Source: Pterois miles (lineage: Eukaryota > Chordata > Actinopteri > Perciformes > Scorpaenidae). Taken from it: 64,000 nucleotides of DNA. Within the stretch, counting starts at the first letter, position 1. Every line of letters starts with the position of its first letter. Position numbers and translations under genes: made by a program. The notes under the pieces are model-generated. The model was not told the DNA's origin. It worked only from the letters and a program-made list of their open reading frames with translations, and ran no database searches. The DNA lies in assembly GCA_947000775.1 (NCBI GenBank), contig CAMQGK010000466.1:2837001-2901000 (forward strand). Direction: 5' to 3'. Of this stretch, positions 48,746-64,000 are shown piece after piece.

Positions 48746-48838
48746 ATATTTACATTGTTTCCTTTACAGTGCACAGCTCATAAGAGTCATTTTTGTTGCT
48801 TAACAAACATTAATACTTAAAAAGGACGTGAAATTGTG

Positions 48839-48849
48839 TATGTGTGTGT

Positions 48850-48898
<49 letters not shown>
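48839..48898 (+). repeat. (GT)n microsatellite
   Basis: About 58 bp of GT with an early 'ctct' break, upstream of mxra8 and 540 bp from the tRNA gene. Confidence 0.95.
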
Positions 48899-48901
<3 letters not shown>

Positions 48902-49427
48902 TAGAGTTTTAAAACAGAGATATGTTTTCCACCACTGCTTGATCGCTGCATGTAAATGCAGAGTATTGATAGGGTAGGACAAAGGAGTCATATCAAACTT
49001 CAAGCTGTAGTTTGTCCTTAATCTTCATCAGCAAATTAAACCTCCACACATGTAACTACATATAAGCCATTTCACTGTATCACAGCTACTGTAAATTGTA
49101 ATATTTACCTATTTATCTAATAAAGTAGCTCAGTATCTGGTTGTTTCCACTGTTCCTGCTCGTTATTCAGCTCAAAGGCGACTCTTAGTGGCTGATTTCA
49201 CGCTATGACATGCACAATAGCTGTATAATCATGAATGCTCTCTTGTAACAATATTGCAAGGTGCATATTATATTTGTGCATATGTCTGCATGTGATGACA
49301 GAAGAAGTCGGTGGGAAGAGCAGCATAAGCTCTATATCTATATGTGCAGATGCACATCTGAACTCAGGACACGGAGATCTCTAGTCAGTGTAACGCGGTC
49401 AGTCACTTGTTATTGCTCACTTACCTT

Positions 49428-49431
49428 AAAA
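49428..49431 (-). terminator. Pol III terminator of tRNA-Glu
   Basis: AAAA on the plus strand, i.e. TTTT on the tRNA strand, five bases past the tRNA 3' end. This is the usual RNA polymerase III stop. Confidence 0.75.
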
Positions 49432-49436
49432 GCAAG

Positions 49437-49508
49437 TTCCCATACCGGGAGTCGAACCCGGGCCGCCTGGGTGAAAACCAGGAATCCTAACCGCTAGACC
49501 ATATGGGA
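49437..49508 (-). tRNA. tRNA-Glu (anticodon TTC)
   Basis: The minus strand gives a 72-nt cloverleaf. The acceptor stem TCCCATA pairs with TATGGGA and the discriminator is A. Box A 'tggtctagcgg' and box B 'ggttcgactcc' are intact. The anticodon stem CCTGG/CCAGG encloses TTTTCAC with anticodon TTC at 49475-49473. There is no intron and no encoded CCA. It matches the vertebrate tRNA-Glu-TTC consensus almost base for base. It stands alone between the divergent genes mxra8 and psma5. Confidence 0.97.
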
Positions 49509-49904
49509 GCTACGTATTTTCGGTGTCACCTATCAATAGAAATATTATTTTAAATGACCGTATTAATATTATTAGATTACAAGATCTGTTTCGTATTACC
49601 CAGGTCAGTATTCCAGTAGAAATAGGATATTCTGATTGTCTTTTGTGATTAGTCCGATTGGGCTATATTAAAAAGGAGCTCCAACGAAAAATAACAGGAT
49701 CCTATATATTGAACCCCAGATGATGTTACTAGGCATCTTTTTCTTTCCCAGCTCAATTGTTTCATCTGTGTTAGACTTTCACAATACCCTGCCCTGCTAT
49801 GTGAAATTAGAATCGATTACATATTTTATTTGACACATATTTTATTTTGAACTTGAACTCGTTGAACTGATATTTCTTCATTTTTTGGGGTGGGTGGTCA
49901 GCGC

Positions 49905-50340
49905 AGCACACGCGGAACCTTCGTTTCCGAGTTGCTGACAACCGGCGCGTTTTGGCTGTTACACCTCAGACGCTTCCTCTCAAACAAGCGAACTCATTCA
50001 AGGGTTTGTGACTGGAGGTAAATGAGTCTAACAAGTGTAATTATTCTGAAGAACGTCGCAGAATTGTTGATGAATTTCATGTTAAATATTATTATAATGT
50101 CTAAATATCGATATTAGACTTCCATGAGCGTTTTTGTTTAGTTTTAGTGATTGGCTGCGTCCGTTAGCTAGCACGCTTGCTCGATATCTTAGCTAACTTT
50201 AGCTAATCACCCGGTGTCACGGCAAACTCTAAGCTAAGAATTAGCCTCACCGTTTATAATTGCTTTAACTAATTTGCATGGTACGCGAGTCACACATTAA
50301 CCCATCTTCTCTCTTTGCAGGTCCTGTGTTAAACGTTAAC
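49905..50340 (+). promoter_or_regulatory. psma5 promoter and 5' UTR with intron
   Basis: A GC-richer stretch ('aaccggcgcg', 'tttccgag') without TATA runs to a donor 'ctggag|gtaaat' at 50017. An acceptor 'ctctctttgcag' ends at 50320, 20 bp before the ATG at 50341. This suggests a non-coding first exon ending at 50017 and a 303-bp intron in the 5' UTR. The start of transcription is not defined. Confidence 0.55.
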
Positions 50341-54035
<3,695 letters not shown>

Positions 54036-55762
54036 AGCAGGAAAGACTTGAAAGTCTTGGTTTGAGCTCTGGGCTGGAGAGGAGAGGACATGGAAGTACA
54101 CCTGGGCTCAATGTCACAACACAACCACAACTTTACATCAGCCCATTCTCCTTGCTGCATTCAAATTTGTTTTGATTGCATAAGAGGCTTCTCTTTGTGC
54201 TAATTTACTTCTTGTCTCTCAGTTTCTGTACAGCAGTCTGACCAGCGCTTACAGCTGAGCGGCAGGAAAACAGTAGGGGTGGGGGGGTATTTTTCGTTAC
54301 GAATCAGTACTACAATTAAACTGTTGTATTCAGAAAATGGTCTGGCTCTTTGCATTTTTTGTGTATTTCTTGTATTTTTGTTGTTTCCAGTATGATATTT
54401 AAAAGCTGGAGACTTGTACAAAGTACAGTACTTACTCTAATATAACACTTAAACATCACCTCACAGTGGCAACATCACATTACAGTGTGATACTCATGGT
54501 AAAAAGGAATTGGTTGTAATGGGTCTAAAATTTGAATCTAACGATTATTGTCAGTCGATTATTTTCTTGATTAGCTGATTAGTTGTTTGGTCTATAAAAT
54601 GTCAGAAAATGGTGAAAAATGTCGATCAGTGTTTCCCAAAACCCAAGATGACGTATTCAAATGTCTTGTTTTGTCCACAAGTCACTGTCAGATATGCAAA
54701 TTATTGTTGTAGAAGAGTAAAGAAACCAGGAAATATTCAGATTTAACTAGTTTAAGCTTTATATTTGTTTTTACACTTCCTATTGATTACTTAATAATGA
54801 GCGTAGTAGTGATCAGTTATATTTTTCTTTGTCAGTTTCAGGGCTTCATAATCAGGAACTACTAAAATACGTATTTCAGAGCTTTTTTTTTGTTCAGTTT
54901 TTTTATTAGCAGCCAGAGGATTTACAGATGATAATTACCAATTCTTTGCGTCACGCCTGTTTTGACAGTTTTACATCACAACAAAAGCAACTGCTTAAAG
55001 GAAAGAAACAAACACGCAGAGACAACTGGTTCATAAATATATATTATAAATGAGCAAATCAGATAACAGATACAGTAAATAAATACACCTTGTTACTTTT
55101 TGCTTGTTTTATCTGACATTTCTCACCTTTAAGGTGTTTGCAGACATAAAACATATTGGGTTCCTCCCCTGTTTGTCATATTTTGTAGACATCAGTTGCT
55201 GGTATCAAACATGGCTATTTACAACACAAGATAACAGGGAGGAATGGCAATATTCAAGTTATGCACGTGTCTCACATAAGATAAGATAAGATAAGATGAA
55301 CCTTTATTAATCCCCGGAGGGAAATTCGGGCATAAAGTCTTGTTTTTGGGGTCTGATAAAGTCAATCCTCCTCGACCTGTCAGAGCTTTTTAAGAGTAAA
55401 AAATAAAGTAATGTCATGGTGGGAAAAGCCCATCTTCCAGACTGTGTTCTGCTTTTCTTCTGTTTCTTGGAATTCAAATTCAAAGAATAAATTCACTATT
55501 ATAAAATAAAAAGTATGCTGGCCTTTACGCGGTCTGTCCACCAGGGGGTGCTGTAACATTAGAAAACACTTGACATGTCAGATGAGGAAGATTCCCACCG
55601 TCCAATCAGAGCGCAAGTTATTCTGGCGCTGACCAATCAGCTGCCGCCGTGGATGGGCCGTTATGGAAGATGCATTTGGTGATGAGAGGGGGCATGTGGA
55701 GCCAACTGCTGGGACAGAGAAGCTTCTGGCTTAGTCCAAAGTTGGGCAGTCCTCTTGTAAAC
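54036..55762. other. psma5 3' end and sort1 upstream flank
   Basis: No coding exon was recognised. It includes the psma5 3' UTR, a hAT-like MITE (54535-54760), a '(aagat)n' plus 'cctttattaatccccgg' retroposon end (55272-55335), and the presumed sort1 promoter near 55550-55660 with 'ccaatcagagcgc' and 'gaccaatcagctgcc' CCAAT boxes. Confidence 0.5.
54535..54760. repeat. hAT-like MITE, partial
   Basis: Same family as 14512-15370: 'gtcgattattttcttgatta', 'gtctataaaatgtcagaaaatggtg' and 'cttgttttgtccacaagtca' in order. The right end is missing. Confidence 0.6.
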
Positions 55763-55990
55763 ATGCTCTCCGTGTCTTGCATTTTGGCGCTCGGCTTGTT
55801 GTCGTCTGCGCTGGGCTCGGACCTCCACGAGGGAGAAAACCTGTCAGGTTTGAGGAGGCTGAAGCGGGAGTTTGTCGGTGATGAGGGGCGACGTAGTTTA
55901 GAGAAGTTGAAACTCAGTGCAGGACTGAATGAACAGACATGTACAGCTCTGCCTGGACTAGAGTCAACCCTGCAAAACAACACCCACTCT
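55763..55990 (+). CDS. sort1: Probable sortilin, first coding exon (partial gene)
   Basis: Sortilin is a type I receptor of the Golgi-endosome route with a Vps10 domain. Only one exon is seen. From the ATG at 55763 it gives a hydrophobic signal segment 'MLSVSCILALGLLSSALGS', a short propeptide ending in the furin-type 'RLKR', then a Cys and 'LQNNTHS', and stops in phase 0 at a donor 'ctct|gtaagt'. Sortilin has the same layout (signal, propeptide with RxxR, Cys, 'NNTH' just before the Vps10 propeller), and sort1 adjoins psma5 in mammals. In-frame ATGs at 55670, 55682 and 55694 could extend the start. No Vps10 exon lies in the remaining 8 kb, so intron 1 must be long. The call rests on layout and synteny. 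Confidence 0.65.
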
Positions 55991-56598
55991 GTAAGTAATT
56001 TATTCATGGTATTTTTAACCCATTACAACTTTAAACCCTCTGAAGAAGTAACCGTTAGCTAGCCGCTGTGTCGCTGAGGGTTAGCTAGCTAGTTCACACT
56101 CGCAGGCTAACGTTACTTCAGTGTGTCTGTGGTCAATCAGCACATGGAGCTGCTCATAATGTCCACACTGTAAACAACCCCACAAACATTTTCAAATCAC
56201 ACAGATCAACCTTTTAGACGACTTAACACGAGCTTTTCCAGTGCAACAAGATCAATGTTGTTGTAGTTATGGTCTGACAGCTCTGCGAGTTGAATGAAGA
56301 CAGACGTGAATACTGCAGAAACAAACAAAAAAGTAATTGCAAACCGTTTAAATAATCGATTCATCGTGTAAGTCGATTTTCAAACTAAAGTGCCAACTAT
56401 TTCATGTTTCCAAGACCAAACTTTCAACTGATTAGATATACAATCTGCTAAATAACTGATAATGAAAACAATAGATAGTTGCAGCCCTGATCAAATTATC
56501 TTGATGCACACTTGATGGATTAAAACATAGTCTATGGTTTAAAGTAATTATTCAGATCAGTTACTTCTGAGAAGTTATTATCATGTCTGGTCAGTATA

Positions 56599-58100
56599 CA
56601 GTGGATAGAAAAAGTCTACACACCCCAGTTAAAAGGCCAGGTTTTTGGGATGTAAAAAAATGAAACCATGATGAATAATTTCAGATTGTTTTCCACCTTT
56701 TATTGTGACTTATAACCTAAACAATTCAATTAAAAAACAAACTGAAATCTTTTAGGGCGAAAAAATACCTGGTTGCATAAATATGCACACCCTTATACTA
56801 ATAATTCGCTGAAGCACTTATTGATTATATTATGAGTCTGTCAGCATGGCACATCTTGACTTGGCAATATGTGCTCACTCTTCCTTGCAAAAGGACTCAA
56901 AATCTGTCAGATTGTGAGGCCATCTCCTGTTCACAGCCCTCTTCAGGTCATCCGCCAGATTTTCACTAGAATTCAAGTCTGGGTTCTGACTGGGCCTCAC
57001 CAAAACTTTAATCTTCTTCTGGTGAAGCCATTCTTTCGTTGATTTGGATGTATGTTTAGGGTTGTTGTCGTGCTGAAAGGTGACATTCCTCTTCACCTTC
57101 AGCTTTCTAGCAGACGCCTGAAGACTTTGTGCCAAAATTGACTGGTATTTAGGAGTGTTCATAAATCCCTCCACCTTGACTAAAGCTCCAGTTCCAGCTT
57201 AAGAAAAACAGCCTCAAAGCGTGATGCCGCCACAGTCATGCTTCACCGAGGGTATGCTGTTCTTTTGAGCTCTGTTGTTTTTATACCAGACATACCTTTT
57301 GAAATTATGGCCAAAAAGTTCAACCTTGTTCTCATCAGACCAGAACACATTTTCCCACATTGTTTTGGGAGACTTGGTGTACATTTCTGTAAAATTTAGC
57401 CAGGCTTGGATGTTTTTCTTGGTAAGAAAATGCTTCTGTCTTGCTACCCAACCTCATAGCCCAGACATATGAAGAATATGGGAGATTGCTGTCACATGAA
57501 GTACACAACCAGTACTTGCCAAAAAATCCTGCAGTTCCTTTAATGTTGCTGTAGGCCTCTTGACAGACACCCTGACCATTTTTTTCTTGTCTTTTCATCA
57601 GTTTTGGAGGGACATCCAGCTCTTGGTCACATATTTTCTCCACTTGTTTATGACTATCTTCACTGTGTTCCCTGGTATATCTAATGCCTTGGAAAGTCTT
57701 TTGTACCCTTCTCCTGACTGATATCTTTCAACACTGAGATCCCTTTGATGCTTTGTCAGCTCTTTGCAGCCCATGGCATTTGCTGTAAGACGCAACTAAA
57801 TAAATGTCAGGAAAATCCTACTAGAACAGCTGAACTTTATTTGGGGTTAATCAGAGTAGAGAGTTTAATTGATGGCAGGTGAGTGCTGACTACTATTTAA
57901 CACGAGTTTGAATGTGACTGGTTTATTCTGAACACAGCTACCTCCTCAGTTAAAGCAGGATGTGCACACTTATGCAACCACATTATATTTTATTTTTATT
58001 TTTTATGTTTTAGGTCATATTACAGGTAGAAAAATTTCATTTTTTACATCATAAAAACCTGGCATTTTAACAGGGGTGTGTAAACTTTTTCTAGCCACTG
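56599..58100 (-). mobile_element. Tc1/mariner-type transposon, inactive
   Basis: Ends 'cagtggatagaaaaagtc' and the inverse of 'gactttttctagccactg'-like sequence form terminal inverted repeats of over 50 bp with a few mismatches. TA dinucleotides flank both sides (56597-56598, 58101-58102), as in Tc1 insertion. At 1502 bp it is close to full length. The transposase frame is on the minus strand and broken. Confidence 0.93.
56875..57795 (-). pseudogene. Tc1-type transposase remnant
   Basis: Three minus-strand pieces in different frames make up one transposase. 57795-57598 holds the N-terminal helix-turn-helix region ('MGCKELTKHQRDL...SKALDIPGNTVK'). 57643-57180 covers the middle, with 'DENKVELFGHN' reading just past the open frame's end. 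57174-56875 is the C-terminal catalytic part with 'FQHDNNPKHTSKSTKEW' and 'PSQNPDLNSSEN'. Frame changes between them mean no intact protein. Confidence 0.9.
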
Positions 58101-58649
58101 TATAATCTACAAAATAACTCATAGCTGCAGCCATGATCAAATAGTCTTGACACACACTTAAACTTGAACTATGATTTAAAACATAGACTATATATAAAGG
58201 TTATGGTTTAAAGTAATTATTCAGATCAGTTATTTATTTGATCCACTGTTTGGTATTTAAACTATTAGCAAAAAGTTTCACAGAGCCTGAGGTGGCATCT
58301 TCAGATTGCTTGTTTTGACCAACTAAAAGATATGAATCAATATTCTGTTATTGTAATGTCTGTTTCTCTCCTCAGATGTTTTCAGAAACATCTTGTAGTT
58401 ACTGTTTACCTATAAAATGATTAAGTTTGTGACCCAGCAGCCATGTTGAGAGCAGTTGGGGAAACACCAAGCACCACCCACCAGCTGGAGCACAGCCAAT
58501 AGGAAAGCTTTTTCTTTATGAAACGACCTGTGATTGGCTAAGAATCTTACATCACAGGCTATTCAAACCCTGAAAACAGAGCCACAAGGAGGTGTAGAAG
58601 TCTATTTTTCTCATGAGACACTTGAATTACAATATGCTAAAAGGTTATT

Positions 58650-58932
58650 ATTAGGGCTGGACAATATCGATAGAGATGTGAGACTAAATCTTGTCTTAGA
58701 TTTTGAATATCAAAATATTGTGATATGGCATAAGCGTTACAGTAAAGTGATGTAATTGTCTGAACTTACCAGACTGTTCTAGTTGTTCTAGTATTTGCCT
58801 TTACTCACTTTGTCCTTGTATTATATACATTATTATATACACATTACTGATGATTATTTATTTAAAATCTCATTGGGTAAATATTCTTTAAATGCACCGA
58901 AGGTCAACTATACATTATTGTCATTTAAGTAT

Positions 58933-58968
<36 letters not shown>

Positions 58969-58990
58969 TGATATTTGATGTTCTCCGTAT
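58650..58990. repeat. hAT-like MITE with 'ggctggacaatatcgat' head
   Basis: The head 'tagggctggacaatatcgatag', then 'cttagattttgaatatcaaaatattgtgatatggcataag', 'ttacagtaaagtgatgtaat' and 'accagactgttctag' follow a widespread fish MITE. It ends in a long A-run (58939-58965) and 'ttgtgatatttgat'. Confidence 0.65.
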
Positions 58991-61007
58991 CTCCCTAAGC
59001 TTTAAATAATCTATTGTCAAAATAGTTGCCAGTGCATTTTCAGACAATCAGTTTCTTGTTTCTATCTGTTACGCTGCTTTTAAAAAGTATCTGAATTAAT
59101 GTAGCTCATCAGTCCTGAGTAAGAGGATGAATGGAGCATGTAACTACAAAAATTCATAAACATTTAGTTATGTTCTTCCAGTCTGGTAACAGGAGAGTTG
59201 CTCACACATTCAAAGCCGGTGTGACAGCATTTGGTAATATCTGTTTTTTTTTTTTTTTTTTTTAGCCTTGTCTTTCTTTTTCTACTCTTGAACTATTTCA
59301 CATCTTAACCTTGATCCCACATTATAATAGAGCAAAGAACACCTTGTGTTATTTTAGTACTGAACATGCTGTAATAGGAAGCACAACAAGAACAACCCAG
59401 ATGTTCAGAGGAATGTTGAAGAATAACAGTGTGGTCCAAAGCTACAGAGCTCCACAGGACCGTCTTCCTGTTATGTGTGTGTCTGTGTGAGAGTGATGGA
59501 CGAAGTGGACGTTACATCATTTCTGTGGCTCAGACACCTGGGCTAGTTTTTGAGCATGAAAACGATTCGGTGCGCTCACTGACAGCAGACCCCTCCCGTC
59601 TCCTCTGGCCCTTTCTCCCTCACTAATATTCCCCCATGTTTTTTTTTTTTTTTTTTTTCCTGCTGGATTTAATCTAGATCAGACAAGGTAGTATGTGTAT
59701 TTAGATCAGCAGTATACACCCTTGTTTTTAATTGACTGTGGAAATTGCTGGATCGGACCAGTCTAACCGACTCCTAGTCTTCTGTGTATGCTATTTTAGG
59801 CCCTGATTGACTACACAGGATGTGTTTTGTTAGCCAGAGCCCAAGCTTTGCCTCATTTTTTTGTATGTTTGTGTAAGGTTCATTTAGCTGACTCTGTCTG
59901 GTTTACAACAAACTAGCTTGCTGTTTCTTTTCTGTTTTTTTTTTTTCTTTTTTTTTTAATCCTGTCCTCTATACCCTCTGGCCAAAAGAACGTAGAGAAA
60001 AAACATGTTGTGTTTTCAGGGTGAAGCGTAATTGGGTCTCAGCCAGCTGTTGGAGCACCAAGAAAAGCAGCAGAGTTGATGTTCCACATGGTGAGAGAGA
60101 GAGAGTTATGGAAAGTATGGGTTTGTTGATATACTGGGAGAGACGTCCAGTGAAATCAACAAACTGGTGAAAATAGAGAGGCACTTGTAGACTTGTACCT
60201 GAAAATTAGAAGATCATAGGTGGAGAAATAATTTAGTATCTTTATGTTTATTTGTGTTTGCATTTGATTACATCCATTCCACGCTGTTACTAGTCCTAAC
60301 AGTCGATTAGCATATGGACAATCAATAACATTTTTTGTAAAGTCAAATGTTTGTTTATCAAGCAAAATTCCTTAACTGTGCTGTTTCCAGCTTCTTTAAA
60401 CGTGAAGAAATTTACAAAAAAAAATTTCTGGTCTGTATAGTCCTTTTTCACAGCAGCCATTTTGACATGTCATTGCATGCTGAACACAGGTGTAATTAAT
60501 AACGTTAATTATGGCCCTGCTCCATTTAGGTGGGCCAGGGCCCTGGTATAATGGTGGTTAAGTCGTGAAGAACATTGCTGCTAAGCAACGGCAATATTAA
60601 GAAAAACAATATACAACTAATATATACTAATATACTCTAAAATATTAACTTGTTATGTACCGAGACATGAACTTCCATGTGCTCCGCCATTTCTCATAAT
60701 GTCAACAATCATATCACAAGTTGTGAACTCAGATTCCTGCCTTCACACTAATCCAAACGGACCGAACCAAGGGGGTAAACGCTCCAGGGTTGGGTTCAGC
60801 CGGTGTGAACGCGCCCAAAGAGTCTTCAGCCATGCTAGCGCCTCTACTTGGGAACAGTGGTGCTTTGAGCTAAATGCTAATGTTAGCATGCTAACACACT
60901 CACAGAGGCTAATATGCTGATGTTTAGTAGGCACATTTACCATGTATAATGTTCAGTTTCTGTTGTTTACCATGTCCACCATCCTAGTTTATTAACATGT
61001 TACTGTG

Positions 61008-61290
61008 CTATAGAAAGAAAGAAAGAAAAGAAAGATATTCCTTTATTAGTCCCACAGTGGGGAAATTCAGTTTTACACTCTGTTGTTCACGCAGTACATA
61101 TACATGTCAATGGAGAGATGTCAGAGTGAGGGGGCTGCTCCTGACAAGCGCCCAGAGCAGTTGGGGGTTTGGTGCCTTGCTCAAGGGCACCTCGGCAGTG
61201 CCCAAGAGGTAAACTGGCACCTCTCCAGCAACCAGTTGGTCTTGGTCCATGGGGGTCTTGAACCCGTGACGTCCGCGTCCTAACCCAAGT
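61008..61290 (+). repeat. Retroposon end with GAAA-rich lead
   Basis: '(gaaa)n', then 'gatattcctttattagtcccacagtggggaaatt' and 'cttgctcaagggcacctcggcagtgcccaagaggtaaactggcacc' are a familiar fish repeat body. Open frames on both strands here are artefacts of it. Confidence 0.65.
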
Positions 61291-61380
61291 CATCCATGTG
61301 CACCTAACAAACATCAAACAGAACAGGACGTCATTGCCACCAACAGAGCCATGATAGCATCACTAAAAACGAGCTAAACA

Positions 61381-61706
61381 TCATCCATCTTCAAGCGCTT
61401 ATCCCGTTAGGGGTCACGGGGGTGTTGGTGTTGATCCCAGCTGGCACTGGGCGAAGGCAAGGTTCACCCTGGACAGGTCGCCAGTCCATCACAGGGCTTA
61501 TAGAGACAGACAACCATTCACAATCACATTCACACCTACAGGCAATTTAGAGTCATCAGTTAACCTGCATATCTTTGGACTGTGGGAGGACACTGGTAAA
61601 AACCCACACTAAGATAGGGAGAACATGCAAACTCCATACAGAGGAGCCCCAAGCTGGATTCGAACCTGTGACCCTCTTGCTGTGAGGCACCTCCGTGCAG
61701 CCCCAG
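61381..61706 (-). repeat. tRNA-headed SINE, second copy, box A deleted
   Basis: Same family and orientation as 12440-12809, flanked by the 10-bp direct repeat 'gagctaaaca' (61371-61380 and 61707-61716). Box B 'ggttcgaatcc' is kept but the box A part ('gtagtggttagcgc') is missing between 'ctccgtgcag' and 'tgtgaggcac'. Confidence 0.85.
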
Positions 61707-61777
61707 GAGCTAAACAGTTTAATCAAAATAACTTGCTGTCAATCAGCTATTCAATTAAGCAAGTAAACATTCCAGTT

Positions 61778-62083
61778 GGGCTGCAACTAACTATTATTTT
61801 CATTCTCAATTAATCTGTCGATTATTTTCTCCATTAATTGATTAGTTGTTAAGTCTATAAACTGTCAGAAAATATTAATAAATGTTTCCCAAAGCCCAAG
61901 ATGACGTCCTCAAGTTTCTTGTTTTGTCCACAACTCAAAGATATTCAGTATTCTGTCAGAGGAGAAAAGAAAATATTTACATTTAAGAAGCTGGACCGAA
62001 TTTAAACCGATTATCAAAAATAGTTGTCTGTTAATTTAATAGTTGACAACTAATCAATCAATCAATCATTGCAGCTCTACATT
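61778..62083. repeat. hAT-like MITE, full-length copy
   Basis: Opens 'gggctgcaactaactatta' and closes 'caatcattgcagctcta', the inverted ends of the 14512 family. The centre has 'cccaaagcccaagatgacgtcctca' and 'cttgttttgtccacaactcaaagatattcag'. This is the most complete copy in the window. Confidence 0.7.
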
Positions 62084-64000
62084 CCAGAGCTAGATTGAAA
62101 TTGCGACTGACATATTTTCACCTTTTTCTAACATTTTATAGACTGACCGTTTAATAAAAAAAAAAATCAGTGTGGTTAGTCTTGGTATTAATTGAATGGA
62201 CATTATTACGACCCAGCGTACGTCTCTGCCTGCAAAACTCAGCCCTGCATCAGAGGATCGGCGTACACAGCTTCATGTGTTCAGATCAGAGCTAAGAGGG
62301 TTTGACCTCCTCTTCTGAAGTTTTATGTGTGTAAACATGGCTGAAGCAGAAAGGTTAAAACCCACAGCAGAGAGAATAAGGAGCTCATTGTGCTGCCGTC
62401 TGACCTCTGAGAGAGGACTTCACTGGGCTCCCACCCACTAACAGTGTGTGTTGCTGAGTCTGCGTGGACATATGTGTCTGTTCATATACAGCAGATTGTG
62501 TGATACTCACTTCTGCATCTTTGTTGTTCGTCTTCGAAAGTTGAACGTACTGACACATCTTGAGTGTTATATTGTACAGAAGGAGTTTAGAGGAGCCTTT
62601 TCAGAGCCGATGTGAACCCTTAAATTCAGTACGATCCAGCATGAGGTCATGTCTGGTTTGTGAGGCCATGTCCAATTGGGACAGACTGACTTTTATCTCC
62701 TTTTTTTTGCTAACTCTTGAGTGTCTTTTCTTCTCTTCACTGTCTCCTTCTACGCTTCTGTTTTCCCCATCACAGAACAGGACGGAGAGATTATTAACCT
62801 TTACATCGACTCCCTTTTCTGATCCGGCTTCACCCTTCAGCCAGATACAGTTACAGCCTCCTCAGCCTTTGCTTCAGCTGACCTGCTTCATAATGCAGTT
62901 ATTGATTGTTTGGGTTTCAGTCTCAGTGAACTGTAGCCGCTCAAGTGAGCATTTGTCCAGACAGCAGTTTCAGAGGAACAGATGTGGAAAACACCCCACT
63001 GGGTAGATTTAACACAGGTATACAAGCAACTGGCGGCCTGCTCCCAAGACAAGACACAGCATGAAACTTGTTGGCCTGCAGTGACCTTGGTGGCTATCGT
63101 TATTGTGACCAGATTTCAGGCCATGTTTCTATAGGTCTCTGCATGACCTGAAAGTGGCTGGTGTGCATCTGGTGTTGTGTGGTTGTACTTTTTTTTTTTT
63201 TTTTTTTTGTCTAGATACTTTTTTTAATTAAAATCAGTGGGTTTAGTAGAAATTGGTGTACTTATTACCAACAAAACAGCAACATCATTCATTGACATAA
63301 TAAACATTTTCTAAAAAGCCAGTTATAATCTAATATCTACTTATTTGTCTTAATAAAGCACAAATAATCAGGCTGAAACCACCCATTCATGATCAACGGT
63401 AAAATCGCTGTGCGCAGGCTGGGCCATTGTTTTCCCTAAGGTGGGAGTCGTGCCGCTTGACAAAGCGGAAGCACTTCCCTTGGTGCTGTGCACTGCTAGA
63501 AACTGCCGCCACCAACACTGTGTTCAAAGTTCAAATTATTTCAGCTTTGATCTCTGTTGCTGCTGACCTTTCAAAGCACAACCAAAGAGATAACAGCTGC
63601 AACTCTTGTGAAACTGAGTGGCGTTCCTTGCAGATTATTTGATGACATTATAACTGCCCTATCCTGCACTGCACCTCTGCAAGGCTCTGCTGTGAGCGAA
63701 GAGCTAATGTCTTATGTGAAGGTCTTTGTTTTACTATATAAAACTGGTGCTTTCATTGTTTTGACAGCCACCTGTCACACTGTTGAGTACACAGTAAGTA
63801 TTCTAACTCAACACCATTATGCATGTTTTGATGGGAGGGCAGAGAAATATTCATAGTTTTCTTTAGTTACAAATGAAATCAGATAGAAATAAGATTGATG
63901 ATTGAAGATTTTTGTGTATCCAGCAGAGACCTAAACCCTCCTTAAACCTCAAGTGTGTCCATAACATGTGATGTTTAAGAAGGTTCAACCTTCCATATCC

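Larger units (their letters stand above)
47897..49427. other. Upstream flank of mxra8
   Basis: No coding frame was recognised. It holds the likely mxra8 5' UTR and promoter next to 47896, the ATT/CTT-rich duplicated block (48315-48745), and a GT microsatellite (48839-48898). Confidence 0.5.
55991..64000 (+). other. Presumed sort1 intron 1
   Basis: No further coding exon was recognised. It contains a dead Tc1-type transposon (56599-58100), a hAT-like MITE (58650-58990), a retroposon end (61008-61290), a SINE (61381-61706) and another hAT-like MITE (61778-62083). The stretches 58991-61007 and 62084-64000 show only T-runs and unremarkable sequence. Confidence 0.5.

Noticed and set aside
49930..49945. 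Antioxidant-response-like 'ttgctgacaa' in the psma5 promoter
   Set aside because: Only the TGCTGA half matches the NRF1/NRF2 consensus, so proteasome bounce-back control cannot be claimed.
61087..61317. Open frames resembling a short protein near 61.2 kb
   Set aside because: Translation of a common fish retroposon body ('caagggcacctcggcagtgcc').
62560..63006. 148-codon open frame in the sort1 intron
   Set aside because: Ser/Leu/Phe-rich, no known motif, no splice partner and partly pyrimidine-rich sequence; does not resemble Vps10 exons.

Overview
The window looks like nuclear DNA of a ray-finned (teleost) fish, probably a spiny-rayed one. Coding exons are short, have conserved phases and are separated by introns dense in typical fish repeats: a Tc1-type transposon, hAT-like and palindromic MITEs, tRNA-headed SINEs, and long CA, CT and ATT microsatellites. 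The encoded proteins are close to vertebrate families. Function calls rest on motifs recalled from known families; no database search was run. Exon borders come from reading splice sites and checking that phases join.

Layout. (1) 1-8.1 kb: vamp3 (+), a vesicle SNARE; coding exons 2-5 are present and exon 1 was not found. (2) 8.1-13 kb: 3' region of vamp3, a hAT-like element, one unexplained 135-bp exon-like open segment (11232-11366) and a SINE with a 12-bp target-site duplication. (3) About 13.2-34.3 kb: per3 (+), a circadian repressor, with 21 coding exons giving 1276 aa, both PAS domains, a phosphodegron-like motif and the C-terminal CRY-binding segment with its CxxC. A possible promoter and non-coding first exon lie at 13.2-13.5 kb. 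(4) 37.2-47.9 kb: mxra8 (-), 12 coding exons, 435 aa, a two-Ig-domain membrane protein, converging on per3. (5) A tRNA-Glu(TTC) gene (-) at 49.4 kb. (6) 49.9-54.0 kb: psma5 (+), 9 coding exons, 241 aa, proteasome alpha-5. (7) 55.8-56.0 kb: the probable first coding exon of sort1 (sortilin), followed by 8 kb of intron holding a dead Tc1 element and other repeats.

The genes do not form one pathway. vamp3-per3 and psma5-sort1 are two neighbour pairs also known side by side in mammals; here they are joined through mxra8. The features most worth a second look are the orphan exon-like segment, CA repeats placed just downstream of three per3 splice donors, a perfect 13-bp hairpin in the per3 3' region, and E-box, D-box and CRE-like motifs in and around per3, some carried by transposable elements. 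No new multi-gene system was recognised.
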